Notes under the pieces: model-generated
Seen by the model: the letters and a program-made list of their open reading frames with translations, nothing else
The model's database searches: none
What the model was told of the DNA's origin: nothing
Shown: in pieces, positions 16,459 to 23,485 of the stretch
Layout: every line of letters starts with the position of its first letter
Position numbering within the stretch: the stretch's first letter is position 1
Position numbers and translations under genes: made by a program
Source: JANXVR01 sp034667405
Lineage (GTDB): Bacteria; Actinomycetota; UBA4738; HRBIN12
Direction of reading: 5' to 3'
Assembly (NCBI GenBank): GCA_034667405.1
Contig: JAXDJX010000023.1
Span: 1 to 28,763, forward strand
Length of the DNA: 28,763 nt

Positions 16459-16799
16459 CGTCGTGCTCCTTTTCCTGGTTCCTGAAGTTCACGGAGGTAT
16501 CCGTCGAGCCGGTCCAGGCGCTCCTCCCACAGCGCGCGATACTCGTCGACCCAATCGGCGACCTCTTTCAAGGGCGCCGGTTCCAGCTTGCACGGACGCC
16601 ACTGCGCATCGCGTCCCCGCGAGATGAGGCCTGCGCGCTCCAGCACCTTGAGGTGCTTGGACACAGCGGGCTGGGTCATCGAGAAGGGCGCGGCCAGTTC
16701 ACCAACGGTCGCCTCCCCCGACGCGAGTCGCGTCAAGATCGCGCGGCGGGTGGGGTCGGCCAGCGCCCCGAAGGTTCTATCCAACAGCTCAACCGACAT
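16455..16799 (-). CDS. ArsR-family winged-helix transcriptional regulator
   Basis: A 114-residue DNA-binding repressor. The winged helix includes ALADPTRRAILTRL, GELAAPFSMTQPAVSKHLKVL and the LERAGLIS wing start. The only cysteine (Cys70 in WRPCKL) is outside the metal-binding positions of arsenic or cadmium sensors, so this belongs to the non-metal branch usually paired with SRPBCC proteins. It is first in a two-gene operon, with a dyad touching its own start codon, so autorepression is likely (inference). The ribosome site is AAAGG just before the ATG. Confidence 0.92.
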   Translation of the reverse strand: MSVELLDRTFGALADPTRRAILTRLASGEATVGELAAPFSMTQPAVSKHLKVLERAGLISRGRDAQWRPCKLEPAPLKEVADWVDEYRALWEERLDRLDGYLRELQEPGKGARR

Positions 16800-16822
16800 A
16801 TCTAACCTTTCGGTTATATAAC
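16799..16822 (-). promoter_or_regulatory. Candidate ArsR operator dyad overlapping the start codon
   Basis: TATCTAACC (16799-16807) and GGTTATATA (16812-16820) are inverted arms with a 4-nt spacer and 8 of 9 positions matching. GTTATATAAC (16813-16822) is a perfect overlapping palindrome. The AT-rich dyad stands out in a GC-rich window and lies downstream of the likely promoter, so bound regulator would block transcription. Confidence 0.6.
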
Positions 16823-16830
16823 TTGTCGGT

Positions 16831-16860
16831 AAACTAAGCTCTCGGACTCAGACTTGTCAA
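16831..16860 (-). promoter_or_regulatory. Sigma-70-type promoter of the ArsR-SRPBCC operon
   Basis: On the minus strand a perfect TTGACA (16855-16860) is followed after 18 nt by TAGTTT (16831-16836), or after 17 nt by TTAGTT. Transcription would start some 25-30 nt before the ATG, upstream of the operator dyad. Confidence 0.6.
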
Positions 16861-16863
16861 GGG

Positions 16864-18504
16864 CTACCCGTTCGAGTCGACGAACGGTTGCGGCACCCCG
16901 AGCCTGCCGTCGGACCAGATGAAGTACGTCGTGGTGCCGGTCGACGCGTTGTCGGTGTAGTCGCCGAAGTTCGGGCTGATGAACGAGGACGTGCCGCTCC
17001 AGTCCGTGGCGCCCGTGGTGATCCGATAGTCACGGCTTTGCGTCCAGGGGTTGGGCCGGCACTCGCCGAAATAGTCGGTCTCCGTCGAATCCGGGGCAGA
17101 CCGACGCCGGTCATACCACGAGGAACAGATCTTGCCGTTTGAACGGATGCTCACGGCGGGCAGGAAGTGCAGCGCGTAGCCACCATCGCTGTTCACCCGG
17201 TGGATGCTTGCCGCCGAGCCCAGGTTCGCCCCGAGCGCTCGCATCCAGATGTCGCCGAGCGGGTGAGCGCTGGCGTCGTTCCACACGACGATGGGTCTGC
17301 CGATCTGCGCATCGAATGCGACACGGGGGAAGTCCTGGCCGAGGCCACGGCTGAAGCCGGCGATCGCGGTCCCGTCGAGCGACTTCACGCCGCCGTCCGA
17401 GTTGCTGTTCACCTGGCCCTGCGTCACCACGAACGGCGAGGTGTTCCCGCCGACCGTCGGTTCGGTTGCCCACCGTGGGATGACTGCCGCGTGGATGTAG
17501 ACGTAGGGGTCACCGCTGAAGAACAGGTTCGACTCGATGTTCCGCTCCCACGCGACGTAGATCTTCCCATCGGGAGCGACTGCGGGATAAGCACCGGTGT
17601 TCAGCGCGCCGCACTGGTTCGCCTCGGAACCATCGAGGCAGAATAGCTCCTGATGCCAGACGACGAGGTTGTGGAACGAGCCTTGCGTCAGCGATGACGG
17701 GACGGCGGGAACGTGCGCCCGCGCGACGTCGACCTCGCCAAGACCGCTGCCTCTCAGGTAGTCCCGCGTGTAAGTGACGGCGAGCGTACGACTGGTCGGG
17801 TCGTAGGCCATGAATGGCTTGTCCAGCAGCGCGAGCCCGTGCGGACGGGGATGTGCACAGAGATCGCCGCCCTGCGCGACGAAGATCGGACTGGAGAAGC
17901 TGATGTTCGTACCGAGTCCGTTGAGCGTCCCGACGGACACGGCGACGCCCAGGGTCGACGGGTTCCCATCGGAGCACGCGGTGAAGAACGATGGGAAGTA
18001 CAGGCCACCGACCAGGAAATGCCGGCTGTCGATCGCGATGGCCATCGGGTCGCCCATCCACTGTTGATCCGGGTTGGGGTTGGGGAGTCCGACCAGGTCC
18101 TGGAAACTGGCACCGCCATCGGAGGAGAACCCGACGCCCGTGAACGAGGCCTTCGCCTGGGTCGAATCGTTGAACGCGAAGCCGGTCGCGTCGTTCCACG
18201 CGGCGACGACCGTTTGCCCGGATGCCGCGATCGCGGTTTCGGACTGGCCCGAGATGAGGTCTTCGTTCGGGTCCGCCGCGTCGACGTTCGTCCCGAACGA
18301 GGGCGTGCGGGGCGAGGACGACGATCGCGGTGAGGACGGCGGGCCCTTGAGCCACTGCCGGGCGCCTTGCGAGAGTGACTTGTGACCAACGATCCGGTCG
18401 GAGACCCATTGCCGCAGAGCGTCTGTCGACGCGCCTGCCTGCTGTGCCGGCACGACCGTGAGAGCCGTGGACAAGAGCGCGAATGCGACCAGGAACCTCT
18501 TCAC
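16864..18504 (-). CDS. Secreted sialidase/BNR-like beta-propeller protein
   Basis: A 546-residue protein. Residues 1-25 are a signal peptide (MKRFLVAFALLSTALTVVP then AQQAGA). A Ser/Pro linker occupies ~54-69. The remainder is beta-rich, with repeated NDA/WNDA and AWERN strands and one clear Asp-box-like motif (FSSDGGASF, residues ~126-134), as in sialidase-fold propellers. Conserved patches include QQWMGDPMAIAID, DKPFMAYDPTSRTLAVTYTRD and SSWYDRRRSAPDS. The catalytic Arg triad and Tyr/Glu of true sialidases cannot be assigned, so enzyme activity is unproven; it may bind glycans or be structural. The start is GTG, with GGGGA about 9 nt upstream. It is divergent from a methyltransferase gene. 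Confidence 0.75.
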   Translation of the reverse strand: MKRFLVAFALLSTALTVVPAQQAGASTDALRQWVSDRIVGHKSLSQGARQWLKGPPSSPRSSSSPRTPSFGTNVDAADPNEDLISGQSETAIAASGQTVVAAWNDATGFAFNDSTQAKASFTGVGFSSDGGASFQDLVGLPNPNPDQQWMGDPMAIAIDSRHFLVGGLYFPSFFTACSDGNPSTLGVAVSVGTLNGLGTNISFSSPIFVAQGGDLCAHPRPHGLALLDKPFMAYDPTSRTLAVTYTRDYLRGSGLGEVDVARAHVPAVPSSLTQGSFHNLVVWHQELFCLDGSEANQCGALNTGAYPAVAPDGKIYVAWERNIESNLFFSGDPYVYIHAAVIPRWATEPTVGGNTSPFVVTQGQVNSNSDGGVKSLDGTAIAGFSRGLGQDFPRVAFDAQIGRPIVVWNDASAHPLGDIWMRALGANLGSAASIHRVNSDGGYALHFLPAVSIRSNGKICSSWYDRRRSAPDSTETDYFGECRPNPWTQSRDYRITTGATDWSGTSSFISPNFGDYTDNASTGTTTYFIWSDGRLGVPQPFVDSNG

Positions 18505-18700
18505 GTCAGCGTCCCCTTCCGTGAGCGGCGGTCCAGACCCTCACCGTAGGATCCCGCGCTCTACAGAGTCAAGGGGGTAGAGGGCGTACGTTATTCGTAC
18601 CTTGTCCGAGGCAACCCCCTGGGCTGGAGTGGTACGCGGAAGGGCAAGGTCTGGTGATCGATAACCGGTTCAAGGACGACAACGCGCCGAGGAGGAACTG
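18505..18700. other. Divergent intergenic region without a gene
   Basis: This 196-nt region between divergent genes must hold two promoters. I see a short inverted repeat GTACG-TTATT-CGTAC (18586-18600), an AACCGGTT palindrome (18663-18670) and the ribosome site GAGGAGG (about 18690-18696) of the methyltransferase gene. No confident -35/-10 pair is visible. Confidence 0.4.
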
Positions 18701-19492
18701 ATGACCCCTGGCGCACAGACGCTCCTCGCGGGCGATGTGATCCGCCGTCGTGTGATGCAACAGCGCTGGGACGGCGGCCATCGGGCTCTCCACGAGTACC
18801 AGCGCCGGGTCGAAGAAGCCATCGATCCGGGGATGTCCATCCTTCACGCGGGGTGCGGGTGGGACAAGCATCGGATCACCGAGCCGCACGGCGCCGACTG
18901 CACCGTGGTCGGGGTCGATCTCGATCCGCGGGTCGGGCCGATGTTCCACGGCGAGTTCCTCCTCGCGGACCTGGCCGATCTTCCGCTCGAAGATGACCGG
19001 TTCGACGTGATCGTCTCCGAGTACGTGTTGGAGCACGTGCAGGACCCGGTGAAGACGTTCCGCGAATTCAGCCGCGTGCTGCGGCCCGGGGGCCGCGCCA
19101 TCGTCCTCACGCCGAACCTCTACTCCTACAAGACGCTCGCCGCCCGCTTCACATCACATCGCGTGCATGAAGCTGCGGGGCGGATACGCTACGGACCCGG
19201 CCAGGAAGAGGAGATGTATCCGACCGTCTTCCGCTGCAATACGTCCGAACGCTTCCGCTCGGTTGCCGACCAAGCCGACCTGGAGATCGATTCGGTCACC
19301 TTCGTCACAAATGGCCCGACGTGGTTCCAGCGGGTACCGGTGCTCTTCGAGATCGGCCACCTCTTCCACCGCGCGATCGACCGATGGCGCTTCTCCGAGC
19401 AGCTGCGGTGCGCCATGATCGTCGAACTCACGAAGCCCGAACGCGAGATCAGGACCCGTAACGAACCTGCGTCCAATCGACGGAGTAGTTGA
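18701..19492 (+). CDS. Class I SAM-dependent methyltransferase (Methyltransf_11 type)
   Basis: A 263-residue cytosolic enzyme moving a methyl group from S-adenosylmethionine to an unknown acceptor. The SAM-binding motif I is HAGCGWDKH (49-57), with Asp73 ending strand 2 (VVGVDLDPR). Motif II/III is FDVIVSEYVLEHV, followed by FREFSRVLRPGGRAIVLTPN. The C-terminal part (Arg/Phe-rich, HLFHRAIDRWRFSEQL) resembles methyltransferases acting on lipids or sugars in envelope synthesis, but this is weak. The ribosome site GAGGAGG lies about 5 nt before the ATG. Its 3' end overlaps the convergent M23 gene by 44 nt. Confidence 0.86.
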   Translation: MTPGAQTLLAGDVIRRRVMQQRWDGGHRALHEYQRRVEEAIDPGMSILHAGCGWDKHRITEPHGADCTVVGVDLDPRVGPMFHGEFLLADLADLPLEDDRFDVIVSEYVLEHVQDPVKTFREFSRVLRPGGRAIVLTPNLYSYKTLAARFTSHRVHEAAGRIRYGPGQEEEMYPTVFRCNTSERFRSVADQADLEIDSVTFVTNGPTWFQRVPVLFEIGHLFHRAIDRWRFSEQLRCAMIVELTKPEREIRTRNEPASNRRSS

Positions 19493-21002
19493 AGCGGCCC
19501 TTGCCGCGCTGGCAAGAGAGCTGGAGCCGAACGTCCCCGGGAGACCCCTTCACGTAGGCGCCCGGCGATCCTTTCCCGTCCAGATCGGTCCGGACCACAT
19601 AGGTGGAGGAGACTGTCGCGGAGTCGAACGTGTCCCATGAGGATGACTTCCAGTTCCACACCGAGACCTTCTGGGTGCACGAACGCGAAGCCTTCGTCGC
19701 CACGTTGGCAGTGAGCGAGGTCGCAGCCTTCGGGACGCCGCTGAACGTCACGGTCATCGCTGCCTGCGGTGAGCTCTGCGAAGAGGTCAGGCCATAGGCG
19801 TCGCCGTCCTGGTCCCACAACGAGAAGAAGATGTTCGAACCGTTCGCCGATCCCTTCTTGATGGAGACGTTGGGCTCGGGCAGCGGGCACCCGGGCCAGA
19901 GCGTCAGAGCGCTCGGCGGGATGAGCGTTGCGAACGTCGCGTCGAACCAGATGCTTGAGGAACGGACACACCCACCGTCGAACTGCCAGACGGGGTTCCC
20001 GCCCCCGGCCCGCATGAACGACCACTGGGTGGGTGACCCGGAGAGCCGCGCGTCGGGGGTGGATATCGCCGAGTCCGGCACGGTGACAAAATCCGCCGCG
20101 CAGGTGCTGAACGAAGCGCAATCCGGGATCGGGACGGGGGCGCCGCCCACCACGCGGTAGGCGAGGTGACTCGGCTCGGCCACCAGATCGGTCCCGTTCA
20201 CCGGGTGTGCGGCGAACCCGTCGAGGTCCGGGAGCGCCAGAGCCCCCGAGCACGCGGTGGCGTCGTAGAGCGCTTCGCAATCCGGCAGGAGGATGGGCGC
20301 TCCCCCGGCCACCACGTAGGTGTCGACGCCGTCGGTGACCAGTTCACCTGCCAGCGGCCCGGGATTGTTCGACGTGAGGACGTCGCCGAAGCTGGGAATA
20401 GCCGGAGACTGATCGAAGGATCCGGGGGTGCTGGTCCCAACCCCGCAGTAGTCCACGTCCGTTACCCAGGAGAAGTGCAGGTGCGCACCATAGGCTTCGC
20501 CGGATGATCCGATCGATCCGATCGCCTCACCCGTAACGATGGGATCGCCTTCGTGGACGGGGACCGTTCCATCCTCCAGGTGGATGTACTGGGTGTAGGT
20601 ACCGTCACCGTCATCGACGATGACGAAGTTGCCGGACCCGGAGTTCTGGCAGCCATCCGCGGGTGGGTCGCCGCGGCCGGCGTCGAAGGCGTACATGACG
20701 GTGCCGGATGCCGCCGCAACCACGGGGAGGCCCTGTGACTGGGCGGGCAGGCCGTTCCGTGCGTACACGAAGTCCCAGGCGTAACGACCGAACTGATCGC
20801 AGTGGGTCGGGTTCGGGATGCCCGTGCTTCCGTTCACACAGTTGCCCTGGCTCACGTAGATGGACGAGCCTGAGGGGAACGGAAGGAAGCCGACCGGGGA
20901 TACGCCGGAGGTCAAGCTCGCAGCTGCCGTGGGTCCGATCGCTGCAGCCATGGCCACCGCGGCGAACAACGCCACGGTCCTACGCCGGGAAAACCCGACC
21001 AT
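19449..21002 (-). CDS. Secreted M23 (LytM-like) peptidase-domain protein with GGAP repeats
   Basis: A 517-residue protein. Residues 1-28 are a signal peptide. Residues ~65-180 are an M23 domain: Asp77 in YAWDF, then LPVVAAASGTVMYAFDAG, His141 in YTQYIHLEDG, and His174-Leu-His176 in GAHLHFSW. The classic first zinc His four residues before the Asp is Arg73 here; His67 further upstream may replace it. Residues 220-345 hold about three repeats around the GGAP motif (YVVAGGAPILLPDC; YRVVGGAPVPIPDC). The C-terminus (~375-517) is an unassigned beta-rich domain with a Cys pair. The role would be peptidoglycan peptide cleavage or binding. The start at 21002 is fixed by GAGGAG 7 nt upstream; the longer frame is rejected. 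Confidence 0.83.
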   Translation of the reverse strand: MVGFSRRRTVALFAAVAMAAAIGPTAAASLTSGVSPVGFLPFPSGSSIYVSQGNCVNGSTGIPNPTHCDQFGRYAWDFVYARNGLPAQSQGLPVVAAASGTVMYAFDAGRGDPPADGCQNSGSGNFVIVDDGDGTYTQYIHLEDGTVPVHEGDPIVTGEAIGSIGSSGEAYGAHLHFSWVTDVDYCGVGTSTPGSFDQSPAIPSFGDVLTSNNPGPLAGELVTDGVDTYVVAGGAPILLPDCEALYDATACSGALALPDLDGFAAHPVNGTDLVAEPSHLAYRVVGGAPVPIPDCASFSTCAADFVTVPDSAISTPDARLSGSPTQWSFMRAGGGNPVWQFDGGCVRSSSIWFDATFATLIPPSALTLWPGCPLPEPNVSIKKGSANGSNIFFSLWDQDGDAYGLTSSQSSPQAAMTVTFSGVPKAATSLTANVATKASRSCTQKVSVWNWKSSSWDTFDSATVSSTYVVRTDLDGKGSPGAYVKGSPGDVRLQLSCQRGKGRFNYSVDWTQVRYGS

Positions 21003-21106
21003 CGAATGCTCCTCGGGGGATAGAGACGTCCGCAGTAGGGCATCGGCAGCCGGGCGCCGCGCCTTGACTCCCCCGGCCCCGGGACGGGATCCATGCGGGA
21101 CGGGCA

Positions 21107-21112
21107 TATGAT
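21107..21112 (+). promoter_or_regulatory. Candidate -10 box for a leaderless propeller-gene transcript
   Basis: TATGAT is followed by 6 nt and then ATG 21119. No ribosome binding site precedes the ATG, so transcription may begin at the start codon. Confidence 0.45.
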
Positions 21113-21118
21113 TCGCCC

Positions 21119-22321
21119 ATGCCGACACCTCGCCCACTGCAACGCTTCCTGCTCGTCGCCTCGCTCGCCGGACTGGTTCCCCTGGTAGGTGGTCCCCCGG
21201 CGGCCGCGGCTGCCTGCCCGACCGAGTTCGTCCGCGTGACGGTTCCACCGGCGGCCGACGGGCGGTACCTCCTCAGCGTGGCGACCGGCGGGGCCGACTC
21301 CGCCTGGGCGGTGGGCCCCGGCGCATTCACCGGTCGCTCGCTGGCGCTGCGCTGGGACGGTGTCGCGTGGACGAACACACCGCTGCCGAAGATCGCGCAC
21401 CAGTCGACCCTCATCGGGGTGACGGCGACCACCGACACGGATGTGTGGGCGACGGGATACGCGTTCTCGAGCGCCGCAGCGACCACTATCCGGCGCTCAT
21501 CACCGGCAGACTTCTTCATGGCATCCCGGTCCGTCCCTTTCATCCGTCCGATGGCGCTGCACTGGGACGGCTTGAGGTGGAAGAGCTACGCCGTTCCGGA
21601 GCCCCGCCGATCCAGGCGAGCAACCCTCCAACGGACATCGGCGGCCGGATCCGGCGACGTGTGGGCTGTGGGCTCTGTGGAACGGCACTCGCGCGATTGG
21701 CAGCCCTCGACACTCATCGAGCATTGGGATGGAACGGAGTGGTCGGTTACGCCTTCACCGAATGTGGGGAGGCATGTCAACCAACTGATCGGCGTTACGG
21801 CGATCGCGGCAGATGATGTGTGGGCCGTGGGGTGGCGGGGGCAGTTCTTCGGTGTTCAGCACGCACTCATCGAGCATTGGGACGGATCGACCTGGTCGGT
21901 TGTACCCGTCAGCTTCCGACAGGATTCCATCATCGATGTCTCGGCCGCGAGCGCCACGGATGTATGGGCCGTCGGCGCTCACCACCACGGGGCCAGTCCG
22001 GTGGCGATCCATTGGGATGGGACGTCCTGGACGCCGGCTCCCCTTCCGGCTGAGGCACCGGGGAGCTACCTGGAGGGGCTTTCCGTTCGATCCTCGAGCG
22101 ACGCCTACGCGGTTGGATACGCGCGCGACCTCTCGACGGGCTCCGGCGTCGGGCTCATCCTGCATTGGGACGGCGCGAGTTGGATCGAACAGAGTTCTCA
22201 GAAGGTGGGTATCGACGACGAGCTGGTGGGCGTAACCACCGGTCCCTCGGGTGTGTGGGCCGTCGGCTCGATCTACGGAAGGAACCGCATCCACGGGCTG
22301 ATCGAAGCACCCTGCGAGTGA
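21119..22321 (+). CDS. Secreted WDG/DVWAVG repeat beta-propeller protein
   Basis: A 400-residue protein. Residues 1-32 are a signal peptide (GGPPAAAAA at its end). The rest repeats a unit of ~50 residues: six HWDGxxW strands (for example IEHWDGTEWSV) alternating with seven DVWAVG-type strands. This is the pattern of a six- or seven-bladed propeller found in many actinobacterial secreted proteins. No catalytic site is evident; a binding role on the surface is likely (inference). It is divergent from the M23 gene, with 116 nt between starts. It has no Shine-Dalgarno sequence but a TATGAT box. A strong hairpin follows the stop. Confidence 0.82.
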   Translation: MPTPRPLQRFLLVASLAGLVPLVGGPPAAAAACPTEFVRVTVPPAADGRYLLSVATGGADSAWAVGPGAFTGRSLALRWDGVAWTNTPLPKIAHQSTLIGVTATTDTDVWATGYAFSSAAATTIRRSSPADFFMASRSVPFIRPMALHWDGLRWKSYAVPEPRRSRRATLQRTSAAGSGDVWAVGSVERHSRDWQPSTLIEHWDGTEWSVTPSPNVGRHVNQLIGVTAIAADDVWAVGWRGQFFGVQHALIEHWDGSTWSVVPVSFRQDSIIDVSAASATDVWAVGAHHHGASPVAIHWDGTSWTPAPLPAEAPGSYLEGLSVRSSSDAYAVGYARDLSTGSGVGLILHWDGASWIEQSSQKVGIDDELVGVTTGPSGVWAVGSIYGRNRIHGLIEAPCE

Positions 22322-22338
22322 GGCCGTGTGCCCTCGCA

Positions 22339-22375
22339 GGTCCGGAGTCCCTCCGCGCGGAGAGGTCCCCGGACC
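22339..22375. terminator. Bidirectional terminator-like hairpin between convergent genes
   Basis: The outer arms GGTCCGG (22339-22345) and CCGGACC (22369-22375) enclose a perfect palindrome CTCCGCGCGGAG (22351-22362). It lies in the 69-nt gap between two convergent genes. There is no T-run, but both the position and the stability suit a two-way terminator. Confidence 0.55.
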
Positions 22376-22390
22376 CACGAGTCCCACCCC

Positions 22391-22846
22391 TTAGAACGGA
22401 CAGGTGCTGGGCGCCGGCTGGTCGATCCTGACAGAACCGCCTTCCGGAACGTTGAAGAACGTGGCGTTCAGCACGGCTGCCGTGGTCGCGCTCTCATTCC
22501 GGGCGTAGTAGACGACCCCTGGCCGCTCGAAGAACACCTGACCCGCCGTGTAGGTGGTGCCGGTGCAATGAGGATCGTCACCTCGGTAGAGCGTTACGGC
22601 TCCCCGCTGGACGCCGACGACCACGCGGCCGGGGTGGGAGTGCCAGCCGGAATAGCCACCGGGGGCATAGCTCACCTCGCTCACCACGATGTCGCCATCG
22701 TGCATGCTCGTCTGGAACTCTGCGACCGTTCTCCTTGCGAATTCAGCGGTCACGGTTGCCGCACCGGGTGTGGCGAGAGCGAACCCCGCCGAGACTCCAC
22801 CGATAACGACGACCAGGGCGGCCGCCATGAGGATCCTGCGGTTCAT
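22391..22846 (-). CDS. Exported cupin-domain protein
   Basis: A 151-residue protein. Residues 1-~30 are a signal or anchor segment (MNRRILMAAALVVVIGGVSA). A single cupin barrel follows, with GWHSHPGRVVVGVQRGAVTLY giving His69 and His71, and PGVVYYARN for the second motif. The usual cupin Glu and third His are not clearly in place, so metal binding may be partial. Cys94 and Cys149 could form a disulfide. The function (binding or enzyme) is unknown. ATG 22846 is set by AAAGGAGA 6 nt upstream. Confidence 0.8.
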   Translation of the reverse strand: MNRRILMAAALVVVIGGVSAGFALATPGAATVTAEFARRTVAEFQTSMHDGDIVVSEVSYAPGGYSGWHSHPGRVVVGVQRGAVTLYRGDDPHCTGTTYTAGQVFFERPGVVYYARNESATTAAVLNATFFNVPEGGSVRIDQPAPSTCPF

Positions 22847-22979
22847 CTGGTCTCCTTTCCGGGGGTGGCTCTCCAGGGCGCGGTAAGTCGCAGGCGCCGA
22901 GCCACCCAACGATCCGAACGGGTCTGATCGCCTCCTCTCTCGGGCGTTTTCGAGCATACGCCGATGGCGAACATGCTGC

Positions 22980-23348
22980 TCAGCCGGGTGTGGAGTCGTA
23001 AAACATCGTGACCCGGGACACCCGCCCGTCCTCGGCGAACTCCACGAAGTCCGTCCCCGTGAACATCTCCGTGGCGCCCTGGCGAGCCACCCAGCGGACC
23101 CGAAGCCGGTTCCCGAGGACCTCTGGCTCCGACGTTTCAGTGACGACGAGTCCAGGCATCTCCCGGTGCGTTGCGGCGATGTAGTCGCTCAGCGTCTCGC
23201 GGCCGACCACGCCCTCGGGTGTCTCCTCATCGAAGAACACGCCCTCCTGAGCCCAGGCCTGCTCGAGGAGTCGCGTCCTGGCATCAGCCTCCTTCGCGTT
23301 CCACGCGGCGCTGTAGGCGCTGTAGGCAGCCTTCGGTTCGAGAGCCAT
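22980..23348 (-). CDS. SnoaL-like / NTF2-fold protein
   Basis: A 122-residue cytosolic protein of the nuclear transport factor 2 superfamily. The helix YSAYSAAWNAKEADARTRLLEQAW is followed by the FFDEETPEGVVGRETLSDYIA turn. The C-terminal strands include RVRWVARQG, TGTDFVEFAEDGRVSRVTMFYD. Members are small-molecule binding or isomerase/cyclase-like; the ligand cannot be inferred. A GGGAGGG ribosome site precedes ATG 23348. It is divergent from the GGDEF-EAL gene with 137 nt between starts. Confidence 0.86.
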   Translation of the reverse strand: MALEPKAAYSAYSAAWNAKEADARTRLLEQAWAQEGVFFDEETPEGVVGRETLSDYIAATHREMPGLVVTETSEPEVLGNRLRVRWVARQGATEMFTGTDFVEFAEDGRVSRVTMFYDSTPG

Positions 23349-23458
23349 GGATCCCTCCCGTGTTTCATGAATGGCTGAGGTTACCCCCCGTGCCTACGCC
23401 TCGCTGAGGGTGCACCGGCTAAAGGGCGTTCCGCGTCCGCCGATGACTACGGTGGGCT

Positions 23459-23478
23459 GGAGCCATGCTCCGGAGGGG
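23459..23478 (+). promoter_or_regulatory. Hairpin abutting the ribosome site of the GGDEF-EAL gene
   Basis: GGAGC (23459-23463) and GCTCC (23467-23471) form a stem with loop CAT, touching the ribosome site GGAGGGG (23472-23478). CTCCGGAG (23468-23475) is also self-complementary. Such structure could limit ribosome access; this is an inference from pairing only. Confidence 0.3.
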
Positions 23479-23485
23479 ATCCGAG

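Noticed and set aside
18586..18600. GTACG-TTATT-CGTAC inverted repeat as an operator or attachment site
   Set aside because: The arms are only 5 bp and no repeat of it is seen elsewhere, so chance is likely.
21003..21248. Upstream extension of the M23 gene
   Set aside because: ATG 21002 has GAGGAG at the right distance and starts a normal signal peptide.
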